NCBI GenBank assembly: GCA_964353015.1
Contig: CAYGUA010000010.1
Span: 62,001-126,000, forward strand
Direction of reading: 5' to 3'
Length of the DNA stretch: 64,000 nt
Origin: JAMZMI01 sp964353015
GTDB lineage: Bacteria; Bacteroidota; Bacteroidia; Cytophagales; Cyclobacteriaceae
The notes below the pieces were generated by a model, which saw only the letters and a list, made by a program, of their open reading frames with translations, searched no databases and was not told the DNA's origin. Positions within the stretch are counted from its first letter, which is position 1, and the number at the start of each line of letters is the position of its first letter. A program made the position numbers and the translations under genes. Below are positions 17,857-26,666 of this stretch, piece after piece.

Positions 17857-17889
17857 CAAAAAAACCCTTACAAGTTATAGCAAGGGTTT
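17857..17889 (-). terminator. Rho-independent terminator of tRNA-Arg
   Basis: Stem AAACCCTT (17862-17869) / AAGGGTTT (17882-17889) with an internal CAA/TAG-region loop. The A-tract at 17858-17864 gives a T-run on the minus strand. It starts five bases after the tRNA 3' end. Confidence 0.88.
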
Positions 17890-17893
17890 GATG

Positions 17894-17965
17894 TGGTCTC
17901 ACCAAGAATCGAACTTGGATCTAAAGTTTAGGAAACTTCTATTCTATCCGTTGAACTATGAGACC
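17894..17965 (-). tRNA. tRNA-Arg (anticodon CCU)
   Basis: The 72-base cloverleaf folds fully: acceptor GGTCTCA/TGAGACC, D arm GTTC/GAAT, anticodon stem GAAGT/ACTTT with loop TTCCTAA (anticodon CCT), a four-base variable loop, and T arm CCAAG-TTCGATT-CTTGG, then discriminator A. The CCA end is not encoded as CCA (ACAT follows). CCU reads AGG arginine codons. It is transcribed on the minus strand with its own terminator, downstream of hflX in the opposite order. Confidence 0.96.
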
Positions 17966-18066
17966 AAAATATTTTTGGAACGCAAAAATAAGAAAATAAT
18001 GCCCTAAATCAACGATTTGCTTTTTGGTTATTTCCGATCGGATTAAATGCCAAAAATCCTGTTTCT

Positions 18067-19206
18067 TCAGAATGTCTCGGTGTTCAAATAATTAGGATAC
18101 AGTTTGTAATGCAATTTTGCAGTTTCTTTTCCCACCAAATCGCGCAATTCTGTCATGTGAAATTTGGTTTTGGCAGACACATAGATCGTGTCATTATTGA
18201 TTGCATCTATGTGATTGTATAAATCAGATTCTTCCGTAAGCAAATCTGCTTTGTTAAAAATCTTGATTACAGGAATTTCTGCAGCATCGATTTCTGCAAG
18301 CGTTTCTTCTACAACCTGAATATGATCTTCATATGCCGGGTTTGAAACATCAATCACATGAAGTAGGATATCTGCTTCTTTTACTTCCATCAATGTGGAT
18401 TTAAATGACTCTATCAAATTATGAGGCAGCTTTCTGATAAATCCAACAGTGTCCGAAAGTAAAAATGGTACTTGATTGATCACTACTTTTCTAACCGTTG
18501 AATCAACGGTAGCAAAAAGTTCATCTTTTGCATAGACATTTTCCTTACTGATCAATTGCATCAATGAGGATTTTCCGGCGTTCGTATATCCAACCAAAGC
18601 CACTCGAACTACTCCTTCTCTGGATTTTCTTCTCGTATTTGCCTGAATTTCAATTTTATCAAGTTTTTTCCTGAGAACAGAAATTTGGTTTCGGATGTTT
18701 CGTCTATCCGTTTCAATTTCCTTTTCACCAGATCCACCACGGGTACCTGTACCCCCACGCTGGCGCTCAAGGTGAGTCCACATTCTGGTAAGTCGCGGCA
18801 GAAGATATTGATATCTTGCCAGTTCTACTTGGGTTTTTGCCTGATTACTTTGTGCTCTCTTTAGGAATATCTCCAAAATCAATAAGCTCCTGTCGTATAT
18901 AGTCGCTTTCAGTTCATTTTCAAGGTTTCGCATTTGTGAAGGGGTCAAGTCATCATCAAAAATGACATTTTTGACTTCTTTCATTTTCACAAACTCGCGG
19001 ATCTCGTCAAGTTTTCCTTTCCCTACAAATGTGCGCGTATCTGGATGCTCCAGCTTTTGAACGAAGGTTTTTAATATTTTGAGATCGATCGTTTCGGAAA
19101 GAAATGCCAATTCTTCCAGATATTCCACAGTTTTCTCATCAGATTGAAACTTTGGGACTACCGTTACCAACACTCCAAATTCCTGTTCTTTTTTGGTATC
19201 TAACAT
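18067..19206 (-). CDS. hflX: GTPase HflX
   Basis: A 379-residue ribosome-binding GTPase that splits stalled 70S ribosomes in characterised bacteria. The N-terminal HflX domain (about 1-130) contains TRTFVGKGKLDEI. A coiled helical linker follows with the glycine-rich RQRGGTGTRGGSGEKEIETD (about 148-168). The G domain shows G1 GYTNAGKSS (206-214), G3 DTVG (252-255) and G4 NKAD (318-321). Length is slightly short at the C-terminus compared with E. coli, as is usual outside the gammaproteobacteria. It stands alone, divergent from the glycosyltransferase gene at 19292. Confidence 0.97.
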   Translation of the reverse strand: MLDTKKEQEFGVLVTVVPKFQSDEKTVEYLEELAFLSETIDLKILKTFVQKLEHPDTRTFVGKGKLDEIREFVKMKEVKNVIFDDDLTPSQMRNLENELKATIYDRSLLILEIFLKRAQSNQAKTQVELARYQYLLPRLTRMWTHLERQRGGTGTRGGSGEKEIETDRRNIRNQISVLRKKLDKIEIQANTRRKSREGVVRVALVGYTNAGKSSLMQLISKENVYAKDELFATVDSTVRKVVINQVPFLLSDTVGFIRKLPHNLIESFKSTLMEVKEADILLHVIDVSNPAYEDHIQVVEETLAEIDAAEIPVIKIFNKADLLTEESDLYNHIDAINNDTIYVSAKTKFHMTELRDLVGKETAKLHYKLYPNYLNTETF

Positions 19207-19291
19207 AGAAGAAAATACATAATATTGATTGTCACTACATAAATTGTAGCTCTAAGGTTCAAAATTAGAGATAAGTTTTTAAAAAGGGCTT

Positions 19292-20419
19292 GTGAAGATA
19301 GCTATCGTAATAAACACCAGTTGGAATATCTATAATTTCAGGAAAGGATTGGTTCAGTTTTTTCTTGAAAGGGGAGACAAAGTTGTGTCCATTGCCCCAG
19401 AAGACGACTTTTCGCATGAGCTTATGAAATGGGGTTGCGAATATGATCCCATTGAAATATCTGGAACAGGTATGAATCCTGCCGAAGATCTGAGATTGAT
19501 ATTTTCTTTGAGGAAAAAACTCAAAAAACATCAGCCGGATGTCGTGCTGACATATACAATCAAACCAAACCTGTATGGTTCCATAGCAGCGGGATCCTTA
19601 GGCATTCCTTGTATTTGCAACGTCAGCGGTCTTGGAACTGTGTTTTTGTGGACAGGACTCATCAGGAGATTTGCTGTGTTGCTTTATTCATTTGGTTTCA
19701 GATATAATAGTTGGGTTTTCTTTCAAAATGATGAGGATCGTGATGACTTTCTGTCTTTCGTCAAACTATCGAAAGCTAAAACCAGCATCCTTCCTGGATC
19801 AGGGATTAATACCTCGGAATTTTCATTTTCGCCTTTTAAAAAGAAGAGAAAAACCACTTTTTTAATGATTTCGAGATTGATTGTAGAGAAAGGAGTGAGC
19901 GATTATATCGATGCGATAAGGATTATCAAAAGGGATCGGGATGATGTTGAATTTATTCTGGTTGGTAATCTGGACGAAGCGCATTCACGTGCTATTTCCA
20001 AAAACATGCTGGATCAATGGATTGAAGATGGATTAGTGAATTACAAGGGGCAACTATCGGATGTGAAACCCGAAATCCAAAAAACAGATGTAATTGTACT
20101 TCCAAGCTATAGAGAAGGTACACCAAGGACATTGCTTGAAGGTGGGGCAATGGGTAAGGCACTTCTTGCCACTGATGTGCCTGGATGTAGGCAAGTGGTA
20201 AGAGATGGTTACAATGGCTTTTTGTTTAAGCTGAAAAACCCGCAAGATCTTGCCGATAAAATCAAACTCTACCTAGCATTGAATGAGGATGAAAGGATGG
20301 AAATGTCAATCAATTCAAGAAAATGGATAGAAAATACATTTGATGAAAAAATTGTGATCAGTTTATATAAGGATAAAATAGATCAATTGGTCAAAGAAAC
20401 CGATCGCTCCCACGAATAG
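19292..20419 (+). CDS. Glycosyltransferase, family 4 (GT-B)
   Basis: A 375-residue cytoplasmic or membrane-associated glycosyltransferase starting at GTG. The N-terminal Rossmann half begins MKIAIVINTSWNIYNFRKGL, and contains VVLTYTIKPNLYGSIAAGSLG. The C-terminal half carries MISRLIVEKGVSDYIDAI and the donor-binding EGTPRTLLEGGAMGKALL with the GT4 E-x7-E type loop, followed by ATDVPGCRQVV. Members of this type add sugars to undecaprenyl-linked oligosaccharides. It lies just before the Wza/Wzc-like export genes in the same direction, so a role in capsule or exopolysaccharide assembly is likely. The sugar cannot be told. Confidence 0.93.
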   Translation: MKIAIVINTSWNIYNFRKGLVQFFLERGDKVVSIAPEDDFSHELMKWGCEYDPIEISGTGMNPAEDLRLIFSLRKKLKKHQPDVVLTYTIKPNLYGSIAAGSLGIPCICNVSGLGTVFLWTGLIRRFAVLLYSFGFRYNSWVFFQNDEDRDDFLSFVKLSKAKTSILPGSGINTSEFSFSPFKKKRKTTFLMISRLIVEKGVSDYIDAIRIIKRDRDDVEFILVGNLDEAHSRAISKNMLDQWIEDGLVNYKGQLSDVKPEIQKTDVIVLPSYREGTPRTLLEGGAMGKALLATDVPGCRQVVRDGYNGFLFKLKNPQDLADKIKLYLALNEDERMEMSINSRKWIENTFDEKIVISLYKDKIDQLVKETDRSHE

Positions 20420-20478
20420 GTAGAATCCATCATTATGATTAATCTATTTTGGGCTAATTTTAGGCCACAACAGCAACT

Positions 20479-21249
20479 ATGAAAAAATCACTCTTTCATT
20501 TTTTGGTTTTAGCAACTTTGATTTCGGGCTGCAAAGCTTACAAACAGGACATTATGTTCCAGCTTGACGAGGAGTTTTCTGAAAACGATCTGGCTCAGAA
20601 TATTGATCAGGCAGAAAGAAATTACAAGTTGCAAGCTGATGATTTAATTCAGGTCGATGTGTTCACTAACAATGGTGAGCGCTTGGTAGACCCAAATTCA
20701 GAGTTCGGAAGCCAAATGACTTCTCAAACTTCACAATTTAAAGATCGATTTCAATACCTGATCCAAATGGATGGCACCATCAAATTGCCAATGATTGGAA
20801 AGAAAACCTTAACGGGCTTGACTATAGACGAGGCTGAAAAAATTCTCGAGCAAAGCTATAATGCTCATTATGTAGACAGCTTTGTTAAGATCAGATTACT
20901 CAATCGCAGAGTAGTTGTTTTGGGAGCACAAGGAGGACAGGTTATTCCTATTACTAATGAGAATACCACCTTGATCGAGATTTTGGCATTGTATGGAGGA
21001 ATCAATGTAGGATCAAAAGCAGCAAATGTGCGAGTCATCAGAGGTGATTTAACTAAACCTGAAGTGTTTTTTGTGGACCTGTCTACCATTGCTGGTATGC
21101 AGAGTACAATTATTGATGTGGAGGCTGGCGATATTATTTATGTAGAGCCTTGGCGTAGGCCTTGGCTTGATGGTTTACAGGATGTTTCGCCAATATTTGG
21201 TCTCATCACAAGTATTACAACTGTGATTATTTTAATCATTACAATCTAA
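20479..21249 (+). CDS. Polysaccharide export lipoprotein (Wza/GumB family)
   Basis: A 256-residue lipoprotein: signal peptide with lipobox LISGC, lipidated Cys18. The Poly_export domain (about 50-140) contains YKLQADDLIQVDVF and YLIQMDGTIKLPMIGKKTLTGLTIDEAE. An SLBB-like domain (about 145-215) contains VVVLGAQGGQVIPI and LYGGINVGSKAANVRVIRGD. The end is hydrophobic (FGLITSITTVIILIITI), which in this family spans the outer membrane. It forms the outer-membrane exit channel for polysaccharide and works with the kinase encoded nine bases downstream. Confidence 0.94.
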   Translation: MKKSLFHFLVLATLISGCKAYKQDIMFQLDEEFSENDLAQNIDQAERNYKLQADDLIQVDVFTNNGERLVDPNSEFGSQMTSQTSQFKDRFQYLIQMDGTIKLPMIGKKTLTGLTIDEAEKILEQSYNAHYVDSFVKIRLLNRRVVVLGAQGGQVIPITNENTTLIEILALYGGINVGSKAANVRVIRGDLTKPEVFFVDLSTIAGMQSTIIDVEAGDIIYVEPWRRPWLDGLQDVSPIFGLITSITTVIILIITI

Positions 21250-21258
21250 GTCTGCAGG

Positions 21259-23607
21259 ATGGCAATTGATAATAAGGATCAGAATGTGATGGATAGGGAG
21301 GATGTGTTAAATTCTTTCGATTTGGAGAAGTTTGTCCATATTTTCAAGAAAAATATCATCTTCATTTTGCTGTTTTTTGTTGTGGCTTTTTCGACAGCAT
21401 ATTTGGGATTTATACGTTGGACCAAGCCTATCTATGAGTCTAATTCTATTCTTAAACTTGATTTTGAAAGCGAGGCGAAAAGTCTGGGTTTGGTCGGAAA
21501 TGCCGAAGCACTTGAGCTGAGCGAGCTGTCGGGTGAGATTGAGCTATTGAGATCGGCGTTATTTCTATCAAGAGTGGCGGATGTGGTCAATCTTGATGTG
21601 TCATACTACTATTATGGCAATGTCCTGGATGACGAACGCTATGGTAATAGTCCGTTTCAGGTTTCATATAAAATCAAAGATCCAAGTTATTTTGACAGGC
21701 CATTCGATCTTTTCATCAAGGACAATGGAAATTTCGATTTGATTTATTCCGTAGGTGGTGAGGAAGTAAAGTCAAGCCATAGATTCGGCGAGGAAATTCA
21801 AAATAAGTATTTCAATTTTCTAATCGAAAAGACAGCCACCATGTCAGAGTCTGCGAAGGGAAAATATTATTTCGTAATCAATAGCCAAAGATCTCAGATC
21901 AGATATTTTCAACAAAATGTGTCTGTCAGACCTGAAAATTTCAATGCAAAGACCATCCTGATTTCTATTCAGGATTACAATAAATACAAAGCAAGAGACA
22001 TGATACAAGCCATTGACACCTTGTATCTCGAATATACCAAGTCGGCAAAAAATCAGGCTATCGAGCAAAAAATCTCATTTCTTGAGACACAAATTGATGC
22101 GACTGAATCAAAACTTGAAGAGTTTGAAAGTTATTTTGAAGCCTTTACTATTGAAAATAAAACCACCAATCTTCAAAATGATATTTCGCGAACCATCCTG
22201 CAACTGGACGCACTTGATTCTCAAAGTTTCGATCTAAAGATTAAACTTTCTGATGCGGAGCAATTGGCGGAGTTGCTACAGAAAGAAACCCATGTGCTCA
22301 TGAGTCAGAGCCTAACAGCAAAGCTTCCAGATGAAATTATTTCAGGTCTAAAACAATATTTGGAGTTGCAGAATGAACGAACTAAAAAAATGGGGTCATA
22401 TGGTGAGAATACTTTTGTAATTCAGCGATTTGATTCAGAGTTGAAAATGATGCGCGCAGATTTGCTCACGCAGGTTGAAGATTACAAGTCAAATCTACAG
22501 ACCAGAATAAACAGGGTTCTGGCTCGTAAAAACTCACTTGAAAGTAATTTCTCGACCTTGCCATCTATGGGCACGGAATACAACAAAAAAAGAAGGTTTT
22601 ACCAGCTTCAAGAGGAGTTTTTGCTTTCTCTAAGGAAGTCAAAAATGGAACTTGAAATAACAAGAGCCGGTACAGTGACTAATTTCGTGATTTTGTCTCC
22701 AGCTTCATTGCCTGAAGTTCCAATCAAGCCAGAAAAAATGATGATTTATGGAGTGGCATTATCTGCGTCTCTGGTTTTTTCTTTCCTTTTCCTTTTGCTT
22801 CAATACTTGCTTCACAATAACATCACTACGATTCGTGAGTTAGAAAGACTGATTAATGTGCCAATTTTAGGTTCCTTGCCAGAATATAAAAGAGAGAAGT
22901 TGTCACTTACCAAACTTGTAATCAAGCCAAGTTCTAAGTCTGCGTTGAGTGAGTCACTTCGGACCATTCGCACAAACATGGAATTTCTCAATGGGTCTAA
23001 AGCCAATAATGTAATTTCTATTACGTCAACAATTAGTGGAGAAGGCAAAACTTTTGTTGCCGTAAATCTTGGAGCAATTGTAGCGTTTTCGAATCAAAAG
23101 GTATGTATTGTCGATTTGGATATGCGTAAACCAAAGGTTCATACTGCTTTTGGTGATTCACCCGGAACAAATGGCGTAAGTACGCATTTGATAGGCAGGT
23201 GTACTTTAGAAGAATGTATCAGACATTCGCCTATTGAAAACATGGATTACATACCCGCGGGCCCTAATCCACCGAATCCTTCGGAGCTTATAATGAACAA
23301 AGAATATCTGCTGATGCTCGATTCTTTGAAACAAAAATATGATATGGTTATTTTAGACACTCCACCTGTTGGGCTTGTTACAGATGCCATATTGTCAATG
23401 AAAAACTCAGATTTGCAGCTCTATGTAATGCGTTCTGACTATTCAAAACGATCTTTTGTGAAGTCAGTAGAAAATCTGAAGCAGATGAATCAGTTTCCAC
23501 ATCTCACTGTCATTTTCAATTCCGTGAAAAATTCAGGATCAGGCTATGGCTATGGTTATGGTTACGGTTATGGTTACGGATACTATGAGGATTCTAATAA
23601 AAGCTAA
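21259..23607 (+). CDS. Polysaccharide co-polymerase / BY-kinase (Wzc-like)
   Basis: A 782-residue inner-membrane tyrosine autokinase. The N-terminal Wzz domain has helix 1 at about 33-52 (IIFILLFFVVAFSTAYLGF) and helix 2 at about 493-515, with a long periplasmic coiled coil between. The cytosolic kinase shows Walker A STISGEGKT (about 588-596), Walker A' CIVDLDMRKP (about 615-624) and Walker B VILDTPP (about 696-702). The C-terminus has seven glycine-tyrosine dipeptides, GSGYGYGYG... ending YYEDSNKS, which is the autophosphorylated tyrosine cluster. It controls polymer length and export with the Wza-like protein upstream and the phosphatase downstream. Confidence 0.96.
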   Translation: MAIDNKDQNVMDREDVLNSFDLEKFVHIFKKNIIFILLFFVVAFSTAYLGFIRWTKPIYESNSILKLDFESEAKSLGLVGNAEALELSELSGEIELLRSALFLSRVADVVNLDVSYYYYGNVLDDERYGNSPFQVSYKIKDPSYFDRPFDLFIKDNGNFDLIYSVGGEEVKSSHRFGEEIQNKYFNFLIEKTATMSESAKGKYYFVINSQRSQIRYFQQNVSVRPENFNAKTILISIQDYNKYKARDMIQAIDTLYLEYTKSAKNQAIEQKISFLETQIDATESKLEEFESYFEAFTIENKTTNLQNDISRTILQLDALDSQSFDLKIKLSDAEQLAELLQKETHVLMSQSLTAKLPDEIISGLKQYLELQNERTKKMGSYGENTFVIQRFDSELKMMRADLLTQVEDYKSNLQTRINRVLARKNSLESNFSTLPSMGTEYNKKRRFYQLQEEFLLSLRKSKMELEITRAGTVTNFVILSPASLPEVPIKPEKMMIYGVALSASLVFSFLFLLLQYLLHNNITTIRELERLINVPILGSLPEYKREKLSLTKLVIKPSSKSALSESLRTIRTNMEFLNGSKANNVISITSTISGEGKTFVAVNLGAIVAFSNQKVCIVDLDMRKPKVHTAFGDSPGTNGVSTHLIGRCTLEECIRHSPIENMDYIPAGPNPPNPSELIMNKEYLLMLDSLKQKYDMVILDTPPVGLVTDAILSMKNSDLQLYVMRSDYSKRSFVKSVENLKQMNQFPHLTVIFNSVKNSGSGYGYGYGYGYGYGYYEDSNKS
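23542..23583 (+). repeat. Hexanucleotide tandem repeat encoding the Gly-Tyr tail
   Basis: Seven consecutive GGN-TAY units in the 3' end of the BY-kinase gene. Third-base differences (GGC/GGT/GGA and TAT/TAC) show the copies have diverged, so recent slippage is not obvious. Confidence 0.85.
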
Positions 23608-23635
23608 GTAACTTTGCGGCTGATTTGCAAGGGCA

Positions 23636-24346
23636 ATGTTGGACAGGCTATTTTCAAGAAAAAATATAAATCTCACCGTCGATATTCATTCACATCTTCT
23701 TCCAGGATTGGATGATGGTGTCAAGTCGTTCGACGAGTCAATTGAGATTCTTCAAAACTTACAATCTTTTGGTTTCAAAAAGGTAATTACTACCCCGCAT
23801 ATTTATCCAGAAGTTTATCCAAATACGCCAGAGGGAATTGCTGCTCAATTTGAGATTTTGACTAAAAAAATCAAATCTTATGGCATCAGCCTGGAGGTAG
23901 AATTTGCAGCTGAATATCAGATGGATGCTTTGTTTTTGGAAACGATCAGATCAGGCGACAGACTACTTAGTTTTGGAGATGGGTATGTGCTTTTCGAAAC
24001 TTCGTTTTATACCAAACCATTGATCTTCAACGACGTTATTTTCGAATTGCAGTCGAAGGGTTACAAACCTGTATTCGCGCATCCGGAGCGTTATCATTAT
24101 CTGGAGAAGGATTTAAGCTGGTTAAGATCCTTGCATAATCAAGGAATTAAACTTCAGGTAAACCTCCCTTCTTTGGTTGGGGCATATGGAGAAGGTCCAA
24201 AAAAAATTGCAAATCGATTGCTTAAGGAATCAATGGTGAGCTTTTTGGGTTCTGATATCCATCGGGCTAATCAGGTGGGAGTATTGCGGCAAGCGTTGAA
24301 AGAAAAGATTAAGGAAAATGCCTTACTAAACAACAGTCTCCTGTAA
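23636..24346 (+). CDS. CpsB/CapC-type tyrosine-protein phosphatase (PHP fold)
   Basis: A 236-residue metal-dependent phosphatase of the PHP family that dephosphorylates BY-kinases. The metal-binding motif DIHSHLLPGLDDGV (H18, H20) opens the protein. VITTPHIYPEVYPN, AAEYQMD (metal ligand region), VFAHPERYHYL and a late GSDIHRA complete the expected ligands. It starts 28 bases after the kinase gene and closes the export operon. No polymerase, flippase or initiating transferase is nearby. Confidence 0.94.
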   Translation: MLDRLFSRKNINLTVDIHSHLLPGLDDGVKSFDESIEILQNLQSFGFKKVITTPHIYPEVYPNTPEGIAAQFEILTKKIKSYGISLEVEFAAEYQMDALFLETIRSGDRLLSFGDGYVLFETSFYTKPLIFNDVIFELQSKGYKPVFAHPERYHYLEKDLSWLRSLHNQGIKLQVNLPSLVGAYGEGPKKIANRLLKESMVSFLGSDIHRANQVGVLRQALKEKIKENALLNNSLL

Positions 24347-24443
24347 TTAGGAGCTGTGGATAACTTTTGGTAGCCTTTTTAGGAGACCATAAAAAAAATG
24401 GACTAAATTGTTATGTACCTAGTTCTTACTTTAACTGTCATTT

Positions 24444-25847
24444 ATGCACGAAGAGTATAAACACAAGGAGGAAAAGGAGTTGATCAGAAGATTTGAAGCG
24501 TTCCTCAAAAACAAGGAAGTTCACTACTTCGATGAAGATTCGTACCTTCAGGTAATCACGTATTACCAAAATCATGAAAAATTCACACTTGCTTTAAAAG
24601 CATGTGAGCTTGCTCAGACTCAATATCCTTTTTCACAAGAAATCACAATGGAAAAGGCTGACGTACTGATCAGGCTTGAAAGAGCTGATGAGGCCATAGA
24701 AGCATTGGATCATGCACTAAATTATCATCCCAATGATCCCGAAATTTTAATTCAGAAAGGGAATATTCATTCTTTGCTAGCCGAATATGATGAGGCTATT
24801 CAGTGCTATGAGGGTTCTTTAGATTATGTGGAAGATAAGGATGAGATCTATTACAGCATAGGTTTGGCTTACCAGGGATTAGGTAAATACGAACAAGCAG
24901 CTGATAATTACAAACTAGCCATTGAACATAATATGCTCAATGAAAATGCGCTTTATGAATTGGCTTATTGTCTTGATATCACTGGGGAATTAGAGAGTAG
25001 CCTTTCTTATTACAATAAATTCATAGATCAGGATCCGTATTCAGAGTACGCTTGGTACAACCTTGGCATTGTTTACAATAAGTTGGAACAATATGAAAAG
25101 GCTGTTGATGCCTATGAATATGCTCTAGCTATTGACGATGATTTCAGTAGTGCCCATTTCAATCTGGGTAATACTTACATGAATTTGCTTGAATATGAGA
25201 AGTCATTGAAATCATATCTCAAAACACTTGACCTTGAAGGACCAAGTGCAGAAATATATTGTCATTTAGGAGCAGTTTATGAAAAGCTTTTGAATTTCGA
25301 AAGAGCCGTAAAGTATTACCAAAAAGCAACTAAGCTTGATCAAATGTATCATGAAGCATGGTATGGATTAGGTGTTTGTCTTGCGCTACAGGAAAAATGG
25401 TATGAGGCTATTCATTTTTTCAATAAAGCATTGAAAATTGATCCTGAAAATGGATTCTATTGGAAAGCAGTCGCTGATGCAGAATACAAGATTGGCAATA
25501 TAGTTTCCGCTATTGATGCTTATGAAGAAGCATCTGAGATGGATGCAGAAAATGCTGAAGTTTGGTTGGACTGGTCTAATATTTATTATGAGCAGGGCGA
25601 CTATGAAAAAGCTCAGGAGATAATAGAAGAAGGGCTGGTGGAATGCCCTGATGATGCCGACCTTTATTACCGTAGTGTGGTATATCTCATCGAAAGTGGA
25701 CGCTACAAAATGGCTGTAAATAGGTTGGAAACAGCCTTGATGCTAGATTTTGATGGACATCTTAAACTATTCGAATTTTTCCCGAAATTGCAGACGCAAA
25801 AAGCCTTGTATAAGATTGTGGATCAGTATAGAAAAAACAATCTTTAA
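24444..25847 (+). CDS. Tetratricopeptide-repeat protein
   Basis: A 467-residue soluble protein made almost wholly of TPRs, about 11 units from residue 50 to 440, with consensus positions such as AWYNLGIVYNKLEQYEKAVDAYEYAL and IYCHLGAVYEKLLNFERAVKYYQKA (shown only in part). TPR arrays bind partner proteins, and no enzymatic domain is present. It has no signal peptide and is acidic. Bacteroidota genomes commonly carry such a gene just upstream of the phosphosulfolactate synthase gene, as here (60 bases apart). The partner is unknown. Confidence 0.9.
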   Translation: MHEEYKHKEEKELIRRFEAFLKNKEVHYFDEDSYLQVITYYQNHEKFTLALKACELAQTQYPFSQEITMEKADVLIRLERADEAIEALDHALNYHPNDPEILIQKGNIHSLLAEYDEAIQCYEGSLDYVEDKDEIYYSIGLAYQGLGKYEQAADNYKLAIEHNMLNENALYELAYCLDITGELESSLSYYNKFIDQDPYSEYAWYNLGIVYNKLEQYEKAVDAYEYALAIDDDFSSAHFNLGNTYMNLLEYEKSLKSYLKTLDLEGPSAEIYCHLGAVYEKLLNFERAVKYYQKATKLDQMYHEAWYGLGVCLALQEKWYEAIHFFNKALKIDPENGFYWKAVADAEYKIGNIVSAIDAYEEASEMDAENAEVWLDWSNIYYEQGDYEKAQEIIEEGLVECPDDADLYYRSVVYLIESGRYKMAVNRLETALMLDFDGHLKLFEFFPKLQTQKALYKIVDQYRKNNL

Positions 25848-25907
25848 GGCCGATTAAAATAAATGAATTATTAATTTTTGGCTTGACATCCAAGCATCAA
25901 TCAAACT

Positions 25908-26666
25908 ATGAATTATCATCTTAATAACATTCCAGACAGAACCGCAAAACCAAGAACTACAGGATATACCATGGTAATGGACAAAGGTCTTTCTATCAGA
26001 GAAACGGAAGACATGATAGACACCTGTGGAAATTACATTGATATCGTGAAATTTGGATGGGCGACTTCATTTGTTACATCGAGGTTAAAAGAGAAGATAG
26101 CCTTGTTGAAGGAAAGAGGTATTCCTTGTTATTTCGGAGGTACACTTTTCGAAGCTTTTGTCGTTCGTGGACAGTTTGATGACTACAGAAAAGTTCTTGA
26201 TGAGTTTGGGATGGAATTCGCAGAAGTGTCTGATGGTTCATTGGAAATGAATCATGATGATAAATGCAATTACATCAGCACATTGGCCAAGCAGGTGACT
26301 GTGTTAAGTGAAGTCGGTTCAAAAGATGCGGCTAAAATTATCCCTCCTTACAAGTGGATTGAGCAAATGCAAACTGAATTGGATGCTGGAGCATGGAAAG
26401 TAATTGGTGAGGCGCGTGAAGGTGGAAACGTCGGACTTTTTAGAGATTCTGGTGAGGTTCGTCAAGGTTTGGTTGAAGAAATATTGACTAAAATTCCTGA
26501 GGAAAAAATACTTTGGGAAGCCCCTCAAAAAACACAGCAGGTTTGGTTTATCAAACTTTTGGGTGCCAATGTAAATCTTGGAAATATAGCTCCAAATGAA
26601 GTGATTCCTCTTGAAACTATTCGTTTAGGCCTAAGAGGTGATACTTTTGATCATTTCCTTAAATAA
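25908..26666 (+). CDS. comA: Phosphosulfolactate synthase (ComA)
   Basis: A 252-residue TIM-barrel enzyme of the ComA family, which adds sulfite to phosphoenolpyruvate to make (2R)-phospho-3-sulfolactate. Family marks are PRTTGYTMVMDKG near the start, YIDIVKFGWATS (catalytic lysine region), YFGGTLFEAF, FAEVSDGSLEM, and the late EAPQKTQQVWFIKLLGANVNLGNI. In archaea the product feeds coenzyme M. In gliding Bacteroidota a sulfonate precursor could feed sulfonolipids (capnines), which is inference. The stop overlaps the start of the DUF368 gene by one base (TAATG). Confidence 0.9.
   Translation: MNYHLNNIPDRTAKPRTTGYTMVMDKGLSIRETEDMIDTCGNYIDIVKFGWATSFVTSRLKEKIALLKERGIPCYFGGTLFEAFVVRGQFDDYRKVLDEFGMEFAEVSDGSLEMNHDDKCNYISTLAKQVTVLSEVGSKDAAKIIPPYKWIEQMQTELDAGAWKVIGEAREGGNVGLFRDSGEVRQGLVEEILTKIPEEKILWEAPQKTQQVWFIKLLGANVNLGNIAPNEVIPLETIRLGLRGDTFDHFLK

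Noticed and set aside
6700..17965. Idea that the ion-transport block is an integrative element inserted at tRNA-Arg
   Set aside because: The tRNA 3'-half copies lie beside the tRNA within 300 bases and not at the far end of the block, and no integrase gene or distal direct repeat was found.
17786..18007. Plus-strand open frame across the tRNA-Arg repeats
   Set aside because: It is created by the tRNA gene and its duplicates read on the wrong strand.
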